64,000 nucleotides of DNA from Pseudomonas sp. NFACC02 (GTDB lineage Bacteria > Pseudomonadota > Gammaproteobacteria > Pseudomonadales > Pseudomonadaceae): NCBI RefSeq assembly GCF_900110765.1, contig NZ_FOEO01000015.1, positions 62,001 to 126,000 of the forward strand, in the 5' to 3' direction. The notes below the pieces were generated by a model. The model was not told the origin of the DNA. It worked only from the letters and a program-made list of their open reading frames with translations, and searched no databases. Of the stretch, positions 33,342-39,939 are shown in pieces. Position 1 is the first letter of the stretch. Each line of letters opens with the position of its first letter. The position numbers were made by a program, and so were the translations under genes.

Positions 33342-33853
33342 CTTCCTTGCCCTTCCGTTGTCCGTCCTGGCGAGTGATCTACAACGATCGTCCGAGGCCT
33401 GGAGGCGGACTTTATCATGTGATCAAACGATATAGCAGTACACATCGAGTGGAATAACTGGGTCAGGATGCTAAGGGTGTGTCGGCATTGCCGGCAACCG
33501 ATGTCTTGTGCACTCTGCCGCGTTAGAAAGCTCACGGAGCACGTGCGACATCATCAAGCTATGGCCTAGAGATTTAATTGCATGTTGGCAGGAGCACAAC
33601 TACGCGATATGCATTTTGGCATCCCGTGGCTGTTTCGAGAGTAGTCCCCTAGGCAGTTCAACTTCGGCTTGACCCTCGATGCCCATCTGCGCCCACCTAT
33701 TGTTGTGTAGCAAGGCGAGCATCCGGGGGTGATCTACGCCTGGTCACACGGCATCCAACACCGGTAACACGAGTCCGAAGCAGGCCTTGGTGAGTGTCAG
33801 CTCCTGGCCGTTCTCCGCCGGTCGTCACTACGGCGTGTGCTGGTCAAATCGAA
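33342..33853. other. Intergenic region upstream of the defence operon, inside the right end
   Basis: The 512 bp should hold the promoter of the minus-strand operon; the start codon at 33341 is preceded by AAGGAAG. A minus-strand frame between about 33605 and 33820 reads protein-like stretches (NGQELTLTKACFGLVLPV and later MLALLHNNRWAQMGIEGQ) interrupted by a TGA and lacking a start. It may be decayed coding sequence; I do not recognise it and it is not visibly an IS21 transposase. Confidence 0.35.
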
Positions 33854-33933
33854 TGCAAACGGTTGATCAGCACGAATGCAATTGACTGGTCAGTGACGAT
33901 GCAAATGGGTGGTCAAGTCCATGCAATGACGCA
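33854..33933. repeat. Right inverted end of the IS21-type element
   Basis: 80 bp ending ATGCAATGACGCA, with repeated ATGCAA...TGGTCA blocks about 22 bp apart. It is inverted relative to 23057-23137 and flanked outside by GGCTC (33934-33938). Confidence 0.8.
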
Positions 33934-33938
33934 GGCTC

Positions 33939-34750
33939 ACATTAAAAACCGACGAACGACCACCCGGCCATGGAAAGCCACCGGCCTCCAAGGTCTTCCA
34001 GCGCTACCGATTGGCGCAAGATTCGCCCCCAAAATCCGGTTGACCGCAAGCAGAACGAGCGCTAAACCAGAACCGTACCAGCGCTGTCCTCGACAGTACC
34101 CAGGTAGCCAGAACCTTTGAGGCTACGCCACATCGTGGTGGCTCTCCCCAAGTGCGATTAGCGTCCGGCGGCTCGCACGGTCACAGCGATGTGATGGATG
34201 CCACTTCTTCCAGAATGCCCACTGCGGCAACTCATGCCCCCTCCTGGCTGTTCTGCAGCAACTTATCCGCTTGGCCATTTCTTGCGCCAACCTTTTGCCC
34301 GTCTCTTTGCTCCCTAAAGAGACGGGCGCATCTCACATTGCTGCAGCCCCGCTCGCATGGGGCTTTGCGGCTTTCCCCCTCGTGACAATCGGCGTGACAA
34401 ACACCGAATGCTCACTCGCCACAGCGATGCCGATGATGGTGCCGCAGCCCAAGGAATGGACTGCACCTGACTGACAGTCAGGCATGCCCCGGTCATCGCA
34501 TCACTGCCTTCACCCGACTCTGGATCTCGCGGCATTGGTCTCGTCAGCCAGCGCAGCCTCCACCCGCCCACGTCTTCGGAAGTGTTCAGGAGGCCAGATC
34601 ATGAGATGCCCAAGCTCCCGGCCGTAAGGAGCCGTCAGTCCCACGTTAGTGGACAAACCTCACAGGTCGCAGGGGCCTTGATCCCTGATAACACTCAACA
34701 ACCGTGGCGGGATGAGTGAGGACGAAGTCGATAATCTCAGGAGAATAGCG
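33939..34750. other. Region between the element and the DUF3987 gene; no firm gene
   Basis: About 800 bp. The first 34 codons continue the frames interrupted by the insertion (see 22841-23056). A plus-strand stretch from about 34190 to 34474 looks coding by composition (a Cys/His-rich part near CDGCHFFQNAHC, then VTIGVTNTECSLATAMPMM and a stop). It has no clear start and no recognised family, so it may be a remnant or a small island gene. AGGAG at 34743 region belongs to the next gene. Confidence 0.35.
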
Positions 34751-36151
34751 ATGCAACTGCGCGAAGCGTTCGAGCCACCACAACCATTGCTGGAATACCA
34801 GCAGGTGCCACTGCCCTACCCGGTCGAAGCACTCGGGGATCTGTTGAGCCCTGCGGTCGAACGACTGGCCGAAGTGATCGGCGTGCCCTGCGCCATGGCT
34901 GCACAATCGGTGCTGGCTACCACGGCCTTGGCGAGCCAGGGTCATGCCAATGCCCAACTCGACGGTCGAACCTATCCGCTGTCCCTCTACCTACTGACGG
35001 TGGCGTCCTCGGGTGATCGCAAAAGTGCGGTGGATCAGCTGGCACTGAAAGCGGCGCGCGACTGGGAACGACAGCAGTGGACCCTGTATGCGGAAAAGCT
35101 CAAAGCCTATCGCGCAGCCAGCAGCATCATTGCCAAACCCAAAACCTCAAAGAAACACTCGGATACGGAAGGCGGTGGACTATCCGAGCCGGTACCGCCG
35201 AGATTGATCATTGCCGAGCCGACCATTGAGGCCCTGGTCAAAAGCTTGTGCCATGGCTTGCCCAGCATGGGCTTGTTCAATGATGAAGGTGGCCAGTTCT
35301 TGGGCAGCAGCACCATGAGCAAAGAGAATCTGCTTAAGGCGATCACCACCTTGTCGACATTGTGGGATGGCAGCCCGATCGACCGGGCCCGCTCCATGGC
35401 CGGAGAAAGCCTACGTGCCTATGACCGCCGCCTCAGTCTGCATCTGATGCTGCAGCCCTACCTAGCCAATCAGCTGTTCAAAGACCCGATGATCAATGGC
35501 CAAGGCATCCTCGGTCGTTGCCTGATCAGTTGGCCCGAGCGCCTGGCCGGCCAGCGGCTCTACAAGGCGATCGACTTGAGTCGGGATACCAAAGTCCAGC
35601 GCTACCAACAGCGGATCACGGCCCTACTGCAAAAGCCCTGGTCGCTTCACAAGGATGGCTCACTCAATCCCGCCACACTGGAGCTGACTGCCCGCGCCCG
35701 TCGTGCCTGGATTGATATTCACGACACCATCGAGTGCCAGTCTGGCGAGTTCGGCGAGCTGGCCGGCGTCCAGCCTGTCGCGAGCAAGGCGGCGGCAAAT
35801 GTACTGCGTATCGCGGGCGTGTTGGCCATGGTTGAAGAGGCCAGTGCGTTGGAGGAAGCACACATCCAGCGCGCCTCCGCACTGATGGATTACTACCTGG
35901 CCGAGATCCAGCGCCTTACCGAACAGGAGCCGGTCAATAGCCGATGCGAAGAGGCGGATCGACTGCTGCGCTGGCTGGTGCAGAAAGGCTGGACGCACTT
36001 CACCATTCGCGACGTCAATCGCAACGGCCCTCGTTTTGCCCGCAAGAGCGCTGACCATACTGCCTCTTTATTGGTCGTGCTGATCACCCATCGCTGGCTG
36101 AGCAGCCGCGACGGGAAAACTTTCGAGGTCCGCCATGTTTCGCCTCAATGA
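34751..36151 (+). CDS. DUF3987 (YfjI-like) protein
   Basis: 466 residues from ATG 34751, chosen because AGGAG sits 7 bp upstream; ATG 34712 would add 13 residues without a good ribosome site. The N-terminal half reads GVPCAMAAQSVLATTALASQGHANAQLDGRTYPLSLYLLTVASSGDRKSAV, the DUF3987 form of a P-loop (ASSGDRKS). GMFND-like LPSMGLFNDEGGQFLGSS and a long helical C-terminus follow. DUF3987 proteins are common in P4-like satellites and integrative islands next to integrase genes, where a replication-initiation or DNA-processing role is suspected but unproved. The next gene overlaps its end by 17 nt. Confidence 0.8.
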   Translation: MQLREAFEPPQPLLEYQQVPLPYPVEALGDLLSPAVERLAEVIGVPCAMAAQSVLATTALASQGHANAQLDGRTYPLSLYLLTVASSGDRKSAVDQLALKAARDWERQQWTLYAEKLKAYRAASSIIAKPKTSKKHSDTEGGGLSEPVPPRLIIAEPTIEALVKSLCHGLPSMGLFNDEGGQFLGSSTMSKENLLKAITTLSTLWDGSPIDRARSMAGESLRAYDRRLSLHLMLQPYLANQLFKDPMINGQGILGRCLISWPERLAGQRLYKAIDLSRDTKVQRYQQRITALLQKPWSLHKDGSLNPATLELTARARRAWIDIHDTIECQSGEFGELAGVQPVASKAAANVLRIAGVLAMVEEASALEEAHIQRASALMDYYLAEIQRLTEQEPVNSRCEEADRLLRWLVQKGWTHFTIRDVNRNGPRFARKSADHTASLLVVLITHRWLSSRDGKTFEVRHVSPQ

Positions 36152-36494
36152 CGCGGTGCGCCGTTACCAGGCGCAACATCAACCGCAGCCAGAATCGCGG
36201 CGTGTCGCCGCCGCTGTCGCCACCCTGTCGCCACGCACCAGGCCAGAAACGACGCGGGCTGTCGCCACTGTCGCCGCTGTCGCCACACCACCCTTGGACC
36301 CTGCCTACCTCGCCCGACTGATCGAGCAACTGCGTGAGGAAGGAGCACTGCTGCAACACCAGGAGAACGCCCTCCTGATCCGCCCGACACACTGGCGGCA
36401 GATGGACAGGCTCAGCCCTCACTGGAAAGCCCTGCTGCTCTTTCTGCAAACGAACGAAAACGGTGATGACGATGGCCTTGGTCGGTCGGCATGA
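36135..36494 (+). CDS. Small island protein of unknown function
   Basis: 119 residues, ATG 36135 with GAGG 7 bp upstream, overlapping the DUF3987 gene by 17 nt. An Ala/Val/Thr/Pro-rich middle (RRVAAAVATL, TTRAVATVAAVATPPL) is encoded by repeated TGTCGCC heptamers. The C-terminal ~55 residues (YLARLIEQLREEGALLQHQENALLIRPTHWRQMDRLSPHWKALLLFL) look like a folded helical domain. Proteins like this sit after DUF3987 genes in Pseudomonas islands; no function is known to me. It overlaps the next gene by about 23 nt. Confidence 0.65.
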   Translation: MFRLNDAVRRYQAQHQPQPESRRVAAAVATLSPRTRPETTRAVATVAAVATPPLDPAYLARLIEQLREEGALLQHQENALLIRPTHWRQMDRLSPHWKALLLFLQTNENGDDDGLGRSA

Positions 36495-37452
36495 TGGTCG
36501 CAACTTTGGCTATGGCCGCCAGCTGAGCTACGCCGGCCCACAAGCGCTCAAGGATCTGTTTGCCGGCGGCCACTTCGCTACGGTCAAAGCGCATAGCGAT
36601 CGCTGGCAAGCGTTCGTGCGTTGGTGTCGGTCAGAGGACGGCCCCGGTTTCAACGATGCGCGTCAGATCGATCGACGGACGCTGCAAGACTACGCCGCTT
36701 ACCTTCGCCAGCAGATCCTGCAAGGCGAACTCTGCATCGCGACCGCGCAGAACCGCCTGAGCAGCGTCAACCGCACCCTCGCCGCGCTGCGCGGTGATCA
36801 AGACGTGAGAATCGCCAGCCCGAGTCAGGCGTTGGGACAGCATCGCTCGGGCGTACGCACCCACGCGCCGGATGGCCAAGACCACCAGCAGGTGCGGCGA
36901 GTACTCGAGGCGCTTGGCGAACAGCAACACGAGCGGGTGGCCGCGATAGTCCTGTTGGCCCGCGCTACCGGTATGCGCCTGCGCGAAGCGATCCTCGCTG
37001 ATCTGCCACGTCTCCACCGTGAAGCCGAGCACTTCGGTCGCATCAACATCCAGGACGGCACCAAAGGCGGCCGCTCAGGGGCATCAGCGCCGCGATGGAT
37101 CAATGCTAATGAAGAGGTGAAGGTGGCGCTACAGCTCGCCCGAAATGCGTCGCCGCCCCGCAGCCGCAACTTGCTGGCCCGAGGCGAAAGCTACGCCGCA
37201 TTCCTGCAACAGACCGTACTCCCCGCCCGCGAAGTGCTGCATGAACAAGGGCTGAAGGGCTTTCATGAACTGCGAGCGGCCTATGCCTGCCAGCGTTACG
37301 AACAGCTCACTGGCCACGCGGCCCCAGTCAATGGTGGCCACTGCTATCGAATTGACCGCGACCTTGATCAACGGGCGCGCCAACAAATCAGCCTTGAGCT
37401 TGGGCATAACCGGATTGATGTGATTTCGGCTTACATTGGAGGTAGAGCGTGA
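36472..37452 (+). CDS. Second tyrosine recombinase (island integrase-domain protein)
   Basis: 326 residues from ATG 36472 (ATG 36466 and GTG 36463 are alternatives). A SAM-like N-terminal domain (VKAHSDRWQAFVRWCRS ... YAAYLRQQILQG) is followed by a catalytic domain with Arg in RATGMRLREAI, His-x-x-Arg in FHELRAAYACQRY, His in ELGHNRIDVISAYIGG and a Tyr in that last segment as nucleophile. It differs from the P4-type integrase at 21584 and lacks the DUF4102 arm. Its job (dimer resolution, excision, or a satellite-type maintenance step) cannot be read. The stop overlaps the next gene as GTGA. Confidence 0.75.
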   Translation: MALVGRHDGRNFGYGRQLSYAGPQALKDLFAGGHFATVKAHSDRWQAFVRWCRSEDGPGFNDARQIDRRTLQDYAAYLRQQILQGELCIATAQNRLSSVNRTLAALRGDQDVRIASPSQALGQHRSGVRTHAPDGQDHQQVRRVLEALGEQQHERVAAIVLLARATGMRLREAILADLPRLHREAEHFGRINIQDGTKGGRSGASAPRWINANEEVKVALQLARNASPPRSRNLLARGESYAAFLQQTVLPAREVLHEQGLKGFHELRAAYACQRYEQLTGHAAPVNGGHCYRIDRDLDQRARQQISLELGHNRIDVISAYIGGRA

Positions 37453-37730
37453 CCAAGCCCTTCGATATGGCGCTGTTCCTGAGCGGCGTACTGACCGGCT
37501 CGAAGATCACGCAGCAACGCCACCTACGGCAAGCCAAAATCATGCAAGCTGCCATTCAACAACGATGGCAGCGCGATAACCCCTGGTCCTGGCAACTGAA
37601 GCACGTGCATTGGTTTTTTGCTCACTATCTCAACGACCGTTCCGGATCTACTCAATATTATTATCGACTAACCGCCGCCCTGATCTGGATGAGGATGGGT
37701 AAAAGCCGAACGCACCTGATGATGGGGTAG
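37449..37730 (+). CDS. Small protein coupled to the second recombinase
   Basis: 93 residues, GTG start at 37449 overlapping the recombinase stop (GTGA), with GGAGG 6 bp upstream. The sequence is basic and aromatic (KITQQRHLRQAKIMQAAIQQRWQRDNPWSWQLKHVHWFFAHYL, STQYYYRLTAALIWMRMGK) and could be a small DNA-binding accessory such as a recombination directionality factor. No family was recognised; the coupling is the only functional hint. Confidence 0.6.
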   Translation: MTKPFDMALFLSGVLTGSKITQQRHLRQAKIMQAAIQQRWQRDNPWSWQLKHVHWFFAHYLNDRSGSTQYYYRLTAALIWMRMGKSRTHLMMG

Positions 37731-37871
37731 ACCTATCCATGAAAGCGAATACTGACAGTAGCTCCAGTTCTAACGTAAGCTAAGTCATGGCTATAGGCCA
37801 CGCTCCATATCTACGGAGCTATCAGGCCGGAGATAGCAAAATACCGGTCGCAAAGCTTAGGAGGAGCGTTG

Positions 37872-39662
37872 ATGAGCACAGGAAAGCCCAAAAGGATTAC
37901 GCTGAACGTTTACTTACTCAAAGAGGCACCAAATTCGGCCTCTTACTGGACAGATAAAGATTTTATAGCGAGCCCCATAGGTCCGAACGGAAAGCCTAAA
38001 CAAATTGGGACAGAACAGTACCCTCTTGGTCCTGAAGGGGAATATGGCACTCTCTTCATTCGGAAACCTTTTGTAGAGGCCGCTCCAGAATGGTTGAACT
38101 TCATTCAGAAGGGCCTAGATGAAGGAGTGAAAACTTCCAAGTGGAAAAATAAAAGCATCTCCGCCATTCTGATTGTGAAAAATGGCTCTCGCCAGTTTGC
38201 TATTTCTTTTGGATATGGGCGCTATCTGATTGAGCCGAGATTAATCGAGGATAGATTTGGCATAAAGGTCGTTTTAAACAGTGTCTCACCCGACAAGATA
38301 GCATCAATTGATCGTCAGACATTCGACGCGTCCCCACGACTAAGCAGGACACAAACGATCAAAGCAGCATCTGTGTCAGATTATATGATTAATGCTGAGC
38401 AGGACTTGCTTCGCGGACTAGTAGGACACACAAAAAGCGCTTACTCAGATGTTTTTGGAAAAATAATCGCCGGCATTGATTCATTCAAGGCATCCATAGC
38501 GATAGACCTTGCTGATCTAGGCAACTTCCTGCAACTGGCATTAGAGCGCTCCGCCTCAAAAGACTACCTCACTAAAGATGTAGACGGACATGCCAGTGAG
38601 TTTTCTTGGGTTGAGAATTTACTCCCGGTTAAAGACAAAGAGCTTTCCGAGGCTCTCGACATTCAACTTTGGAATTCTCTAAGTTCTAATCAAACCAAAG
38701 ACATGTGGCTCGCCATACCGGATCTAATTGACTGGACCTCCGTTACAGGATTCGCTTACAACCGAACCCCTGACAGTGATGATATTGATCCTGTGCTAGA
38801 TTTGGGAAGATTTTTTTCTACGTTTAGGAAAGGAGCAACTTTAGATACGCTAAAGCGACGCGAAATTTTTCTGATTCTTTCAAGCGGCAGTCCTCCAAGA
38901 CCATTCCCTGCATTTAAGTGTCTCTATGCGGAAGTCAAGCATGATGCAAATTTATATATTTTAAACGCAGGGAATTGGTTTAAGGTAGAAGCGTCCTTTC
39001 AGACGGCAGTAGAGAAGTATTTCGCGGAACTACCGAGAAAACAGTTCGCGCCACCTTTTACAGAGTATTCGCACGCCGGTGAAGGTCCGTATAATGAGTA
39101 CGTTTGCGCCCAAGCGCAGAGTTCCCATGCAATGCTCGACAGACAAATGATCAGATTTGGTGGTAGCTACGATAAAATTGAGGTCTGTGACATTTACAGA
39201 GTGAAAACTCAAAACGAACGGGGTGAGTTTATTCATGTTAAACGCGGTCGTGGCTCATCGACGCTAAGCCATCTATTCGCGCAGGGTTTTGTGGCCTCGA
39301 CCCTCATGGTAAGAGAGCCAGGCTTTGTAAAAGACGTAAACTTGCAACTGGCGAAGAATAAATTTGACGCAATTCCTGTTAATTTTGAAGCGCGTGGCAA
39401 TGACGTTATCTATGCCATCATTGATGGACCCGCCTCGACAGCTCTAGATATACCTTTTTTCAGTAAGGTAACACTACAAAACTACGGAAAGACCATCAAC
39501 TCATACGGCTACGGGGTAAAGTTGATGCATATTCCGGAATCTGCCGCTCACCTTGCTAGTGTCGCCCAGAAAACTGCAGCAAAAGCTTCCAAAAAGAAAA
39601 CAACAGTTACAAAGAAAAAAACAGTCCGCAAGAAGACCGTCCAGCCAAAATCCGGAGTTTGA
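37872..39662 (+). CDS. TIGR04141 / DUF6119 family protein with Lys-rich tail
   Basis: 596 residues, ATG 37872 with GAGGAG in front. The start KPKRITLNVYLLKEA and later SAILIVKNGSRQFAISFGYGRYLIEPRLIEDRFGIKVVLN and the DLGRFFSTFRKGATLDTLKR segment fit the sporadically distributed TIGR04141 (DUF6119) family, which occurs in defence and mobile islands. Its biochemical role is unknown. The last ~35 residues are a histone-like tail (KASKKKTTVTKKKTVRKKT) likely to bind nucleic acid. It has lower GC than the core genome and is convergent with the type I RM operon; a 277-bp structured gap separates them. Confidence 0.75.
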   Translation: MSTGKPKRITLNVYLLKEAPNSASYWTDKDFIASPIGPNGKPKQIGTEQYPLGPEGEYGTLFIRKPFVEAAPEWLNFIQKGLDEGVKTSKWKNKSISAILIVKNGSRQFAISFGYGRYLIEPRLIEDRFGIKVVLNSVSPDKIASIDRQTFDASPRLSRTQTIKAASVSDYMINAEQDLLRGLVGHTKSAYSDVFGKIIAGIDSFKASIAIDLADLGNFLQLALERSASKDYLTKDVDGHASEFSWVENLLPVKDKELSEALDIQLWNSLSSNQTKDMWLAIPDLIDWTSVTGFAYNRTPDSDDIDPVLDLGRFFSTFRKGATLDTLKRREIFLILSSGSPPRPFPAFKCLYAEVKHDANLYILNAGNWFKVEASFQTAVEKYFAELPRKQFAPPFTEYSHAGEGPYNEYVCAQAQSSHAMLDRQMIRFGGSYDKIEVCDIYRVKTQNERGEFIHVKRGRGSSTLSHLFAQGFVASTLMVREPGFVKDVNLQLAKNKFDAIPVNFEARGNDVIYAIIDGPASTALDIPFFSKVTLQNYGKTINSYGYGVKLMHIPESAAHLASVAQKTAAKASKKKTTVTKKKTVRKKTVQPKSGV

Positions 39663-39776
39663 CTTGAAGTGCCTGTTTCCAATGGCAAAAAGCCCTCTCT
39701 CAATCAGAAAACGCCCCTTTTACTCGTTCAAAGCGGGCGTAGTGGTCGGGGAGGCTTACGCGTCTTTCTTCGTGAA

Positions 39777-39821
39777 GCGCAGCTTTGGGTCGAAACTGCC
39801 AGTTGTGACCCAAAGCTGCGC
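39777..39821. repeat. Perfect 15-bp inverted repeat between convergent genes
   Basis: GCGCAGCTTTGGGTC (39777-39791) and GACCCAAAGCTGCGC (39807-39821) enclose a 15-base loop. There is no T-run. It could stabilise the TIGR04141 transcript end or be a small non-coding mobile hairpin. Confidence 0.6.
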
Positions 39822-39860
39822 CTCAAGCAAATGTAAGCATGCATTTCGTCGATGCAATGT

Positions 39861-39902
39861 AAGCGCTTCCTAAATCCCACCGTCTTCACGGTGGGGGCGC
39901 TT
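39861..39902. terminator. Compound hairpin at the end of hsdR / TIGR04141
   Basis: An outer stem AAGCGC/GCGCTT encloses CCCACCGT-CTTC-ACGGTGGG. It lies between convergent genes and probably ends transcription. The CCCACCGT hairpin resembles those at some IS200/IS605 right ends, but no transposase is near. Confidence 0.5.
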
Positions 39903-39939
39903 AGCTAACTTCATCGCACGGCCGTACGTCATCATCGAC

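Larger units (their letters stand above)
23057..33933. mobile_element. Transposase-less element with IS21-type inverted ends carrying six defence-like genes (10.9 kb)
   Basis: The left end begins TGCGTAATTGCAT and the right end is its diverged complement ATGCAATGACGCA. The ends are 81 bp (23057-23137) and 80 bp (33854-33933), roughly four-fifths identical, and each holds about three copies of a 22-bp repeat (ATGCAA...TGGTCA). The 5-bp direct repeat GGCTC flanks it at 23052-23056 and 33934-33938. Multiple terminal repeats, TG...CA tips and a short target duplication are IS21-family traits. No istA/istB-like gene is inside. Cargo in transcription order: nuclease/methyltransferase-like fusion, HEPN-like partner, DUF262-HNH, DUF262, PD-(D/E)XK-like protein and Mrr-like endonuclease. 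The last two are much more A+T-rich. Confidence 0.75.

Noticed and set aside
23057..33933. IS21 transposase genes (istA/istB) inside the element
   Set aside because: No DDE integrase-like or IstB-like AAA+ protein is found; every large frame is accounted for by nuclease, DUF262, methylase-like or unknown genes.
34152..34474. A confident small gene upstream of the DUF3987 gene
   Set aside because: Several overlapping frames are open but none has both a good start and a recognised family, so it is described only as a region.
39876..39895. Right end of an IS200/IS605 element
   Set aside because: Only one hairpin resembles such an end; no TnpA/TnpB gene, left end or guide-like arrangement is present.
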